Part shown: piece by piece, positions 34,516-45,533 of the stretch
Layout of the letters: each line of letters starts with the position of its first letter
Numbering within the stretch: the first letter of the stretch is position 1
Source: Cyclina sinensis
Lineage: Eukaryota > Mollusca > Bivalvia > Venerida > Veneridae
NCBI GenBank assembly: GCA_012932295.1
Contig: JAAONU010000016.1
Coordinates: forward strand, 16,645,530-16,709,529
Direction of reading: 5' to 3'
DNA length: 64,000 nucleotides
Made by a program: the position numbers and the translations under genes
Notes under the pieces: model-generated
The model's database searches: none
What the model saw: the letters and a program-made list of their open reading frames with translations, nothing else
Told to the model about the DNA's origin: nothing

Positions 34516-36440
34516 TAGATGGGTGTTCAGTGGAACACTTGTGTCGCCCTTGGGTACTCTGTTAGAATAACTACAAAGGTAAACAAGAGCCTGCTGGGGT
34601 TGAGGGTGGATGGGGAGTCAAGTACCTATGTATTAAAATTTAAAAAAAAAAAAAAAAAAAAAAATTGGGGCCGGTAGGGGGGGTGGGGGGGTGGGGGGGG
34701 GGGGGGGGGGGGGGGGGCGAGTTAGTAAAGTACCTATGTTTAAAAAAAAAAAAAAACAAAAAGGCCGCGGGGATGGGGGGTTAAAAAAAATGGGGGGGGG
34801 GGTGACTGGTTGGGGGGGGTGGGGGGGTTTGAGGGTGAATGGGGAGTCAAGTACCTATGTATTAAAATTTAAAAAAAAAAAGAAAAAAAAGAAGGGGGGG
34901 GGGGGTAAAAAAAAACATGGTGGGGGGGGTTTGAGGGTGGATGGGGAGTCATTTACCTATGTATTAAAAAAAAAAAAAAAAAAATATTGGGCCCGGGGTG
35001 GGGGGGGGTGGGAACTGGTTGGGAGGGGTTGGGAGGGGGGGGAGGGTTGAGGTAGGGGGGGGGGGGAATAAAGTGTATATGTTTTAAAATTAAAAAAAAA
35101 AAAAAAAAAAAAAATTGGGCCCGGGGGGGTGACTGGTTGGGGGGGGAGGGGAGTACTTACCCATCTCATGTCAGTTAATATTTTATTTCTAGGCTTAAGA
35201 AGTTTTTTTTCCTATATATAAGTTTAAGCAAAATCAAGTGACCTCGGGGGTGGGGCTAACTGTGACCCTAGAGACATGGGTACCAACAATCTTTGCAGGG
35301 GTCTTGCTGGTGATCAAGTATTCCAAGTTTGAATGGAATATCCTTGACACTTTTTGAGACATGGACATAAAGAAAAAGGTTAACCAAGAAATTTTAAATG
35401 AAAAAGGGGCATAACATTGCAAAAAAAAATCTGAGGGTTATCTGCCCTTGAGAAATGGTGTTGTCTTAAGTGATACAATTGTAAGCATTACAACTGGAAA
35501 GTTTGATGAAGAAACATGAAGAAATGGCATAGTTATAGCTAATGTTAAGTTTTCATGACAAAATCCAAGTACAACTAGATGGGTGTTCGGTGGAACACGT
35601 GTCGCCCTTGGGTACTCTGTTAGAATAACTAAAAAGGTAAACAAGAGCCTGCTGGAAAAGACAGCATGCTAGTCAAAGTACAACAATACCTGTCCACAGA
35701 CAGCATGCTCCACTTTTCTCAGTGCTGGATAATTAATCATAAGCCAAGTTAAACAAGAGGCCCAAGTGAAAAAAATTTGACTGGGGCAGGGCAAGTACCT
35801 AGACATACAAGATTAAAAAAAAAAATTGGGTCAAGTAGTTATGTATTAAAAAAAAAAAAAAAATTGTTGGGCCCCGATAGTGGTGTGTGTGTGTGTATGA
35901 TGGGAAGTGAAGTACCTATGTATTAAAATTTAAAAAAAAAAAGCCCGGGGGGGGGGGGGGGGGGTAAAAAAAAAATGGGGGTGACTGGTTGGGGGGGTTT
36001 GAGGGTAGATGGGGGGTCAGGTACCTGTGAATTTAAAAAAAAAAAAAAAAAAAAAATTGGGCCCAAGGGTGGGGGGGAGGGGGACTGGTTGGGGGGGGGG
36101 GTGGGGAGGTTTGAGGTAGGATGAGGAGTAAAGTACCTTTGTATTAAACATTAAAAAAAAGGCCCAGGGGAGGGGGGAAAATGGGGGTGGGGGGGGTGAC
36201 TGGTGGGGGGGGGGGGTTTGAGGGTGGATGGGGAGTCAGGTACCTATGAATTTAAAAAAAAAAAAAATTGGGCCCCAGGGTGGGGGGTGGTGACTGGTTT
36301 GGGGGGGGGGGGGGTTTGAGGTAGGATGGGGAGTAAAGTACCTATGTTTTAATATTAAAAAAAAACAAAATTGGGCCCGGGGGGGACTGGTTGTGGGGGG
36401 GGGGGGGGGGTTAGGGTGGATGTGGAGTCAGGTACCTATG

Positions 36441-36476
<36 letters not shown>

Positions 36477-37565
36477 GCCCCGGGTTGGGCGACTGGTTGG
36501 GGTGGGGGGGTTGAGGTAGGATGGGGAGTAAAGTACCTATGTTTTAAAATTTAAAAAAAAAAAAAAATCATGTCAGTTAATATTTTATTTCTAGGCTTAA
36601 GAAGTTTTTTTCCTATAAGTATAAGCAAAATCAAGTGACCCCTGGGGGTGGGGCTAACTGTGACCCCAGAGACATGGGTACCAACAATTAGCAAGGGTCT
36701 TGCTGGTGATCAAGTATTCCAAGTTTGAATGGAATATCCTTGACACTTTTTGAGACATGGACATAAAGAAAAAGGTTAACCAAGAAATTTTATCTTGAAA
36801 AAGGGGCATAACATTGCAAAAATAAATTTGAGGGTTATCTGCCCTTGAGAAATGGTGTTGTCTTAAGTGATACAATTGTTAGCATTACAACTGGAAAGTT
36901 TGATGAAGAAACATTTAGAAATGGCATAGTTATAGCCAATGTTAAGTTTTCATGACAAAATCCAAGTACAAAAAGGGGAATAACTCTGTCAATTGATATC
37001 TTGACCTACACATTTTGGCATCATCACGACCCTGTAGTCATAAGCAATATAACTGGAAGTTTGTTGTTGAAATGTTAAAAAATGGCAAAGTTATTCCCAA
37101 CGTTAAGTTTTCACAAAATCCATGTACAAAAAGGGACATAACTCTGTCAAATGTGACCTTGACCTAGAAATTTTGGCATCAACCTGACCCTGTTGTCATA
37201 AGCAATACAATTTGAAAGTTTGATAAGATAATGTTTAGAAATGGCAAAGTTATAGCCAACGTTATGTTTTCGTGACAGACCGACGGACCGACGGACAAAG
37301 CGATCCCTATGTATCACCTTTTCTTCGAAAGGGCGACACAAAAAGGGGCATAACTCTGTCAAATGTGACCCTGACCTAGAAATTTTGGCATCAACCTGAC
37401 CCTGTTGTCATAAGCAATGCAATTTTAAAATTTGATAAGATAATGTTTAGAAATGGCCAAGTATAATATAGCCAACGTTAAGTTTTCGTGACGGACCGCC
37501 GGACTGATGGACCGCCGGACAAAGCGATCCCTATGTATCACCTTTTCTTCGAAAGGGCGACACAA
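34516..37565 (+). mobile_element. Family-B elements, two starts and two ends, nested in the MITE
   Basis: Starts at 34516 and 35573 read ACTAGATGGGTGTTC, then a hairpin GTGTTC/GAACAC and GTGTCGCCCTT. Ends at about 37340 and 37565 read CACCTTTTCTTCGAAAGGGC followed by GACACAAAAA. The GTGTCGCCCTT start and AAGGGCGACAC end are exact inverses. A GACCGACGGACCGACGGAC run precedes the ends. Bodies at 35166-35572 and 36566-36985 are direct duplicates. The double starts and ends indicate a tandem duplication or one copy inside another. Confidence 0.75.
34600..36565 (+). repeat. Poly(A)/poly(G) tandem array (34600-35160 and 35760-36565)
   Basis: Units of about 100-130 bases repeat a fixed order: a run of up to 24 G, then GATGGGGAGTCAAGTACCTA, then ATGTATTAAAATTT, a run of A up to 33 long, and TTGGGCCC. 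Roughly a dozen units are present, split by a family-B duplicate. The proline/lysine/glycine frames in it are artefacts of the homopolymers. The many G runs could fold as G-quadruplexes. Confidence 0.85.
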
Positions 37566-38072
37566 AAAGGTAATAACATTTAATTAATATATAACACATT
37601 TTATTTATTTATGTATTTTATTTATATATATTTTCTGTTTATTGGAACATAAATATAACTTTGAAATACAATGACTTTCAAATACCTATACACTGTGTCA
37701 AGATAAAAGAACGTCATATTATAATACACAAGTTTATAAAATCTCTGCAATGTGTTTTAAGCATAATTGATTAGGGACTGGTTACAAAAGACCTGTTGGT
37801 ATCGATCTTTTAATATGTGCACACTTAACCTGTGTCAATTAACGTCAATTAACAGTTGGACCTGTCAGTTTGTATATTCTAAAGCGGACTGCGGTAATTG
37901 ACACGTTACACGTAGGTGGTGATCCAGCATCATGCAGCTGTCGTCTGCTTTTTATGCTGATAAAACTAAATTGAATCTGAAATTGAAAATGCGCGAATTT
38001 CAGACCACGCGAACGTACTTTTTTTTCAGTTTGCGCGAAATTTCATCCCAGCGAATTTAAATGATTTCACAG

Positions 38073-38633
38073 TATGCAAAAGAGAGTCATGGTTCTTTCG
38101 CACTGCACCTTTCCTCAATGACATCTATTTATTTATGAAGTTTCAAGTTGATACCTCCAATGCTTTTTGAGTTATGCCCCAGACAAAAATTAAGTTTGAA
38201 ACATTTCAAGGGGAAATAATTCCAAAATAATGCAAAAGAGAGTAATGGTTATTGGGCACTGCACTCCTCAATGAGATCTATTTATCTATGAAGTTTCAAG
38301 TTGATAGCTCCTATACTTTTTTAGTTATGCCCCAGACAAAAATTAAGTATGAATGATTTTAAACGGCAATAATTCCAAAACTATTCAAAAGAGAGTTATA
38401 GTTTTGGGCACTGCACTTCTCCTCAATAAGATCTATTTATCAATGATGTTTCAAGTTGATATTTCCAAAATGTTTTGAGTTATAACCCAAGCAAAATGAC
38501 AAAGGGAGATTATTCAAAATGTAAGTGAGCTTGAATTGATGAACTGAAGATTTTAAAAGATCTTATATTTCATAGAAATAGAACTCAGCAGCAGAACCAA
38601 CATGCACTATTTGAACTACACAATTCTACATAA
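38073..38633. repeat. Short divergent tandem repeat
   Basis: GCAAAAGAGAGT(C/A)ATGGTT and TTTCAAGTTGATACCTCC recur near 38075, 38231 and 38385, a unit of about 155 bp. This may be a core of another element whose ends are lost. No gene. Confidence 0.5.
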
Positions 38634-39050
38634 AAACAAGAGCTCCACGGAGCGGCACCAGTGTTCGTTTGTTTTACATGTCGACAACGGGGGTCATAGT
38701 CATGGTTCTTGTGCACTACTGCTGAAGGAGGTCTATATACCTCTGACGTTTCATGTCAAGATGTTGATATTGTTCATACTGATACACTGGATCATTTAAC
38801 TTAATAAGCAATTTTGACAAAAATTGAAAGTTAAAAAGGGACATAACTCCAAACATATAGCTTTTAGAATAATGTCCCTTGTGTTACAAATGCCTCTTGT
38901 CATGATAAACAAGCATTCAAAGTTTCATATTGATACCTTTTAAATTGTTTGAGTAATGGGCTACATTAAAGTTTTTGCATGACGATGACGACGACGACAA
39001 CACAGATCATAATAGCTCAACTTTTTCTTTGAAACAGATGAGCTAAAAAT
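38634..39050 (+). mobile_element. Family-F element
   Basis: The start is AACAAGAGCTCCACGGAGCG, with the hairpin GCTCC/GGAGC. The end, after GACGATGACGACGACGAC, is TAGCTCA...TGAGCTAAAAA around a CTTTTTCTTTGAAA loop. It shares the AACAAGAG start and AGCTAAAAA end of family A but no body sequence. A similar end is at 61330-61370. Confidence 0.6.
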
Positions 39051-39846
39051 ATCTTAGCTCTTGGGGATGCAGTTTCATACCAGTTGATTTTTCAAGTTTT
39101 TCCTACACAAACTCATTGTCAAACAAAATTAATGACACATAGGTGGGATCAGTTTTCAATCATATGTAATACATATGCTCCAGACAAAATCTGGACATCT
39201 CATCATCTTTAATGACCTTGGCCTTGCATTTATGGAACTGAATTATGTGTGTAATGCTCTCTCATGATGGTGAACATATTTGATAGAATCACTCAATTCA
39301 TGATAACTAAATGCTCTGTTTGTACACACCTTTTCATTTATTTATCAGACATTTGGCTTCAGTGACCCTGACCTTGGCCACAGGGACCCTATTTTGCATG
39401 CAACATTCTGCCTTACAATGGTGTACTTTTGTGCAAAGTTATAATTAAATCTCTCAATGCATGTAGAAGTTTAGCTCTGGACAAGCATTTGCGGCTGACC
39501 TCTAGGTGAGACCTTGACCTCTGACTTAAAGACCTGGGGCATACGCACAACACAATGTCTCATGATGGTGAATATTTCTATCAAGTAATCCTACAATATC
39601 TCCATGCATGTAGAACATGCGCTCCCATGTAGATATCCCTACATAGTTCTTAGTCCCAGGTTGAGCAACATACACCTACTCCTCTTTGATGTCTAACAGA
39701 CAATACAATATAAGAAATCCCAAAGCTCAAGGCCATGGAGTTTCAGCAATGAATACTTAAACTTCTTTCCTCTAAGCCAATACAGTTATAAGAGTTCTGC
39801 ATATTAATGAAATATTTGGAAGAACAACTTATCTATTTGAACTTGT
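39051..39846. repeat. Weak tandem repeat of about 147 bp
   Basis: CTCATGATGGTGAA-type words recur near 39263, 39411 and 39557, with GTGACCCTGACCTTGG and GAGACCTTGACCTCTGACTT. No ends are recognised. No gene. Confidence 0.45.
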
Positions 39847-40107
39847 TTATCGTCGGTACCGGTTGCCCATATGACCGACGCCCCCTGAAGAGATTAGTTA
39901 TTTTATGTTGTGGGGGTAGTGCAAGATACAGAAAGCATCCCATTCCAGCGACACCCCTGGTTCTTTTGCATGCACTGATACATGGGACCTCGGTTTAACA
40001 TCTCATCTCAAGGACTTTTAGTAATGTTAGTGGAGGAATGGGGGATCGAACTCAGGACCCCTGGTTTACCAGTCCAGCGCATTACCACTGGACCATATAT
40101 TAAGTGG
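39847..40107 (-). mobile_element. tRNA-derived SINE, copy 2
   Basis: This is the same family as 32495-32789. The plus-strand text GGTAGTGCAAGATACAGAAA and TTAGTTATTTTATGTT match it, and the minus strand carries an A-box-like TGGTAATGCGCTGG and a B-box-like GAGTTCGATCC. The 5' end is at about 40107. No clear target duplication is seen. Confidence 0.72.
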
Positions 40108-40555
40108 GGTCATAAATACTCATTAGGTGTGCTCACTCGGGTGTGCTAAAACTGGACTGAGATTGTGATTCCTAGACCAAAAACAAAGGTTCTAATAAGA
40201 AGATTTTTCAGAGTTCTATTACATTACAGTAGTTCCAGGCAGCTTAGATTATTTGAGAGAAGGGGGCAGTTGAAAAGTTACTAATATAAAGCCTATTGTC
40301 TAATTCAACATACATGTATAAGAAAAGCTTGTAAAGTCGAAATCGGAAGGTTATTTTGCAAGACAGTAGTAAAGTCTGTACATGCAGCTACAGAACAAAA
40401 AAGAAACAATGATGCAAAAACATGTTTATATACAAATTTCCTTAGACAAAAAAAAAGGGTGCCTATCTATTTGCTGGTCAAAAGCTATGTGAGGGTCGCT
40501 TGTAGGGGCACTGGCACTAGGTGGGGCAAATATGGTAATATAAATTATATAATAC

Positions 40556-40737
40556 CTTCAGCTGAAGAAAATATCCCCAAAGCCTCAGTCATTCCTGTCA
40601 GGTATATCAGTTTCTTTAAAGCAGCAGGAAGGCTACCTGAGAGAAGTTTTCCACTTAACTGGTTATAACTGTATGATTCTGGAATATTTGAAATCTTGAC
40701 ATATGCTTGCAAAGATGGATTTCTCATCAGAATAGTT
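40556..40737 (-). CDS. Macrodomain gene, exon 4
   Basis: A 182-base minus-strand exon with acceptor TTGTTACAG and donor GAAG|GTATTA. It enters by completing a split codon and leaves one base. It encodes about 61 residues: ILMRNPSLQAYVKISNIPES, then a leucine-rich stretch ending ALGIFSSAE. The pattern of a beta-like AYVKISNIP followed by a helix is compatible with the RRM-like or KH-like repeats before the macrodomains of PARP14-type proteins, but no diagnostic motif is present. About 12.8 kb of repeats separate it from exon 3 and about 17 kb from exon 5. Confidence 0.68.
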
Positions 40738-41067
40738 CTGTAACAAAATAAAATGTCTATACGGACAACACACTCAAAAGGAACCTGCAGATATCATAAT
40801 TAACAATGCAATATATCAACAAGAGGGTCATCCAAGCCTTAATATACTCACCTAAGTATATCATCTCAAAATGACACAAGTGCAATGTTATAAATTTATA
40901 AACAAAACAAGAGATATACTTTTGTAAAATATATATTCCCCCCCAGAAGCAACTTATTTGTCGGTGGTTGTTGATAGCCATGTTGTAAATGAAGGGCAGA
41001 CTGTGACTCAAGAGGAGTGTTCAGAGTCAAAATGCTCCTATCTTTCGACCCCCTCCCCCAAATCCAA
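40738..41067. other. Unique intron sequence with a decayed family-A start
   Basis: At 40819 a weak AACAAGAGGGTCATCCAAGC is followed by CACCTAAGTATATC, a relic of a family-A start without a body. The remainder shows nothing. Confidence 0.4.
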
Positions 41068-42054
41068 AACAAGAGGGCAAAGATGGCCCTATATCACTCA
41101 CCTGAGAATCATTGCACTGAAACATCAAAAAATCAGGATGTAAGTAAGTAGGTCAAGGCCAAGATCATCCACTGTCAAAGATTTAATCTGCATGCAAAAT
41201 TATCTAATGTTTCATTGTTGTAGCCGAACAGAAGGTCTTCTAAGAAAAGGCCCTGTGACCTATTTGTTGACCCTGGATGACCCATATACAATCTTGTCCT
41301 AGATTTTATCAAGACAAACATTCTGACCAAATATTAGGAAAATCCAATGGAAAATACAGCCTCTATCGCATATACAAGGTTTTTCTAAGATTTGACCACA
41401 TGACATAGTTTTTGACTCAAGACGATCCATATACGATCCAAACCTAGATACCATAGAGACAAATATTCTGACCAAATATTAGGAAAATCGGATGAAAAAT
41501 ACAGCTTCTATCGCATACACAAGTTTTTCTAAGATATGACCCCGTGACCTAATTTTTGACCCCAGATGATCCATAAACAATCCCAACCTAGATCTCATCA
41601 AGACAAACATTCTGACCAAATATTAGGAAAATCGAATGAAAAATACAGCCTTTATCGCATACACAAGGTTTTTCTAAGATTTGACCCCGTGACCTAGTTT
41701 TTGGCCCCATTTAACCCGTATACAATCCCAACCTAGATCTCATCAAGACAAACATTCTGACCAAATATTAGGAAAATCGAATGAAAAATACAGCTTCTAT
41801 CGCATACACAAGGTTTTTCTTAGACTGGACCCCGTGACCTAGTTTTTGACCCCAGATGACCCATATACAATCCCAACCTAGATTTCATCAAGACAAACAT
41901 TCTGACCAAGGTTCATAAAGATCCAATCAAAAATACAGCCTCTATCGCATACACAAGGCAAATGTGAACAGACAGAAGCCAGACGACGGACAGACGCCGG
42001 ACATCCAGCGATCACAATAGCTCACCCTGAGCATTCGCTCAGGTAAGTTAAAAA
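41068..42054 (+). mobile_element. Family-A element with 146-bp tandem core
   Basis: It starts AACAAGAGGGCAAAGATGGC and ends CACCCTGAGCATTCGCTCAG with GTAAGTTAAAAA. Five units of about 146 bp carry CGTGACCTAGTTTTTGACCC and CAAGACAAACATTCTGACCA. The units are more alike than those of other copies. GACGGACAGACGCCGGAC precedes the end. Confidence 0.8.
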
Positions 42055-42784
42055 GGGGTAATGCACTAGGTCATGACAATTCTGCCTTTTAAATTTTAGG
42101 AGGCTAGGCCCTAGCTTTCTATAATTCATGATCCTTAAATAGCATTGGTATTCAAAGTCACTAAGGCCTTTTCCTTTTAACTGGTGACCCAAAAAGCAAT
42201 AGGGGTCATCTACATGTCATGAACAACTAACCTATCAAGTTTTAGAATCACGGGCCCAAACATTCTCTTGATAGTTATCTGAAACAGCTTTGCTGTGCAA
42301 TGCCACTATAGCATTGACCTTTGACCTGGTGACCTGAAGAACAATACCAGAGATCTAAAGTTCATGACCAAACTGCCATCAAAGTTTGAGGAGCATTCTC
42401 AAGATATTAATCAGAAATGGTTTTGCTGTTCAATGTCACTGTGACCTTGACCTTTCAGCTAGTGATTCAAAACACAAAGGGTTATCTAATACTTCTGACC
42501 AACAGGCCTACTAAGTTTGAGAAACTTGGCCTGAAGAATTCACAAATATTAACAGAAAAAAGTTTTGCAAAGAAAAGTAACTGTAATATCTAAGACTAGG
42601 TGATCCAAAAGAAATAGCACTCATCTACTGGTTATGATCAACCTGCCTTCTGAATTTGAAAAAAAATAGGCCCAGGAGTTCCCTAGATACTAATCAGAAA
42701 TGGTTTTGCTATTCAGTGTCACTGCGGTGTTGACCTTGCACCTGGTGACCTTAAATAAGAATGGGTTCATATACTGGTCATGAA
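42055..42784 (+). repeat. Family-C-like interior, diverged
   Basis: CATCTACTGGTCATGACCAA-like words and TGACCTTTGACCTGGTGACC recur roughly every 145-150 bases. No start or end hairpin is recognised. Confidence 0.5.
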
Positions 42785-45063
42785 GAACAAAAGCTTGTCA
42801 GAGACAAAGCAACAGTCCCCTACCGGTGCAATGTCAATCTCCCTAACTCCAACCCATATGTGGAAATTGACTAAAGAATTTGTCTGAGACATGTATAATC
42901 TCCATATGATCCTCTATCCATGTACAAAGTGTCATCAAAGAAGAAAACGTCATAGGTCAAGGTCATTTAAAGGTTAAGGTCACAGAAATATATGTTGTTG
43001 AAAAGGTCGTATCAAAGGGGTTGTTGTGACCAAGTTTGAAGTAATTCTGTTCAGAAATAAGGAAATTATGGCCAAACTTATAGTTTCTGGACAAGAAAAC
43101 TTTAAAGGTCAAGGTCATTCAGAGGTCAAGGTCACAGAGATGAACTTCATTGGAATGGTCTTGTCCAAGGTATTGTTGTGGCCAAGTTTGAAGTAATTCC
43201 ATTCAGTACTAAGGAAAATATGGCCAATGGTAAAGTTTTCGGAGGAAACGACTGATAAACAGATGGACAGTTCCTCCTTTAGGTTCATAAAAAAATGAGG
43301 TGGATATTCTCCATACTGCCATTTATCCATAAAAATATTGGAAGTACTTTTTGAGTTATCACAAATATTGCTATATTTGCCATATTTTAAATCTATTTGT
43401 TGCCATAGCAACAAGATTTTTCAACATAGGAAGAAAAAACAAGAGGGCCATGATGGCCCTGGATCGCTCTCCTGATTACTTTGGCTGTAGGTTTGCTGTT
43501 AAGCAGTATTTCATTTTTTAATTGAAAATATATAAGTGCCTACAAACCAAGTATGTAAAATATCAGTCAATAAATAAAGGCTCTATGACAGAAAGTAAAA
43601 ATATCTATTATAAGCTATGGTGACCTTGACCTTGACCCAGTGACCTCAAACCCTACCCATTGGTAGAGGTCCATGCAAGGAACCTATATATTGAATATCA
43701 AAGATATTGGTCTATAAATGAAGGCTCTATGAGGTACAGTAATTAAATCTATTTTTAGCCTCCATGACCTTTAACCTACATGTAATCTAATTATTTGCTT
43801 CATGCCAAATTTTAAAATTCTAGGACTTGTGGTTTCAGACAAGAAGATTTTTAAAGATTTCCTTTTTTACATATTAAGGGCTCTCGGGGCAGAGCAAATT
43901 TTGACCCCAGGGCCAACGTTTAAACAATATTGGTAAAGGTTCATAACACAATACTCAACACCAAATATCTAAGGTCTAGACCTATTTGTTTTGGAGAAAA
44001 ATTAATTTTCATGTTTCTCCTATATAAATCTATGTAAACCAAGGGAACCCTGGGGCGTGGCCAATTTTGACCCAGGGAATATAATTTGAACAAACTTGGT
44101 AGACATCCACTATACAATGCTACATACCAAATATCTAAGCTGTAGGCATTGAGGTTTCCAGTAAGAAGATTTTTAAAAATTGCCTTTTTTTCATATTAAG
44201 GGCCCCTGGAGAGGGGCCAATTTTGACCCCAGAGCCAACATATAAACAATACTGGTAAAGGTTTTCTACACAATACTCCACACCAAATATTCAAGGTCTA
44301 GTCCTTTTAGTTTCGGAGAAAAATGATTTTTCATGTTTTTCCTGTATAACTATATGTAAACCAAGAGAACCCCGGGGTGTGGCCAATTTTGACCCAGGAG
44401 ACATAATTTGAACAAACTTGGTAGACATCCTTTAGACAATGCTACATATCAAATATCTAAGCTGTAGGCACTGTGGTTTCTGAGAAGAAGATTTTTAAAG
44501 ATTTCCTATATAAGTCTATGTAAAATGAAGTGACCCCTGGGGCGTGGCCAATTTTGACCCCAGGGAAATAATTTGAACAATTTTTGAAGAGTTCCATTAG
44601 AGGGTGCTAAATGCCAAATATCTAAGTTCTAGGCCTTGTGGTTTCAGACAAGAAGATTTTTAAAGTTTTTCCTTTAGGTTGCTATGGCAATCAGAGTTCT
44701 GCATGGAATTGATTTCTTTGAACAACTTTGGAAGAGCTTTATGCAAGGAACATCCATGGCAAGTTTCATCAACTTTGGCCCAGTGGTTTCAGAGGAGATG
44801 TCGTTTGAATGAAAAGTTTACGAACGGACGACGGACGGACGCTGGACAAATTGCGATCACAAAAGCTCACCTTGTCACTCTGTGACAGGTGAGCTAAAAA
44901 GACGTGAATAATCTCCATACTGCCATCTATTCATATATCAAGTTTCATAAAAATATTTTCAGTTCTTTATGCGTTATCCTGGGATCCAGTTTTTGCGGAC
45001 GGACGGACTGACGGAAGGAGGGTAAACCTATAGTCCCCACCAGTGAAACCAGTAGGGGACTAA
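42785..45063 (+). mobile_element. Family-E element, interrupted by a family-A element
   Basis: The start is AACAAAAGCTTGTCAGAGAC followed by AGTCCCCTACCGGTGC. The end is TATAGTCCCCACCAGTGAAA with CCAGTAGGGGACTAAAAAA. The AGTCCCCTACC start and GGTAGGGGACT end are inverses. The body has TGACCTTGACC and AGGTCAAGGTCA words. Its middle is split by the family-A element at 43438-44898. Confidence 0.72.
43438..44898 (+). mobile_element. Family-A element nested in family E
   Basis: It starts AACAAGAGGGCCATGATGGC and ends CACCTTGTCACTCTGTGACA with GGTGAGCTAAAA. The family-E host reads GGAAGAAAA before and AAAGACGTGAATAATCTCC after, agreeing with the uninterrupted copy at 49270-49310. ACGGACGACGGACGGACG precedes the end. 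The body is of the 165-bp type. Confidence 0.83.
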
Positions 45064-45533
45064 AAAAGGTTGCAAAACTAGAATTTTGTCAAAGATGGTA
45101 AATAATACCCCGCACTGCCTTGTCACAGGATGGTAGCCCAGTTGGAACAAGTTGCACATAATCTAGTTAATAAAGTTTCAACTATCATCTGACCTTGACC
45201 TCTGTTGAAAACCCATGAAAAAATAGTTCCTAATGTTTAAAATTTCTCAGGATCACTTTGTTTAACTTTTATTTCAACTTTACTTTATTCTCAATAAATT
45301 TGTTGGAAAAGTTCCAAGTACTTCAAAAGTGATCTCTGGATACAGTCTTTAGGGAAAAGACAAATGTACCAAATTTATCAACATATGAAGAAAAAATTCA
45401 AAGTTCAAGGATGATAATTCTGACAATTTAGGTGCTAGAATTATGAACCTTGTCACATATAATGTGGGTCATGATAAGAAACCAATATTTAAAGTTTGAA
45501 GTAGATTCATTAAGAAATAATGAAGTTATGTAC

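Larger units (their letters stand above)
34130..38072. mobile_element. MITE with CTGTGAAATCATTT ends and TA duplication, carrying family B
   Basis: The ends are CTGTGAAATCATTT at 34130 and AAATGATTTCACAG at 38072, each flanked by TA. GCGCGAA-type words sit just inside both ends (34165-34210 and 37990-38050). About 3.05 kb of family-B sequence (34516-37565) is nested inside, so the MITE proper is about 0.9 kb. No transposase frame. Confidence 0.8.

Noticed and set aside
34691..35169. Glycine/lysine and proline/phenylalanine frames on both strands
   Set aside because: They translate poly(G) and poly(A) runs and have no other sequence.
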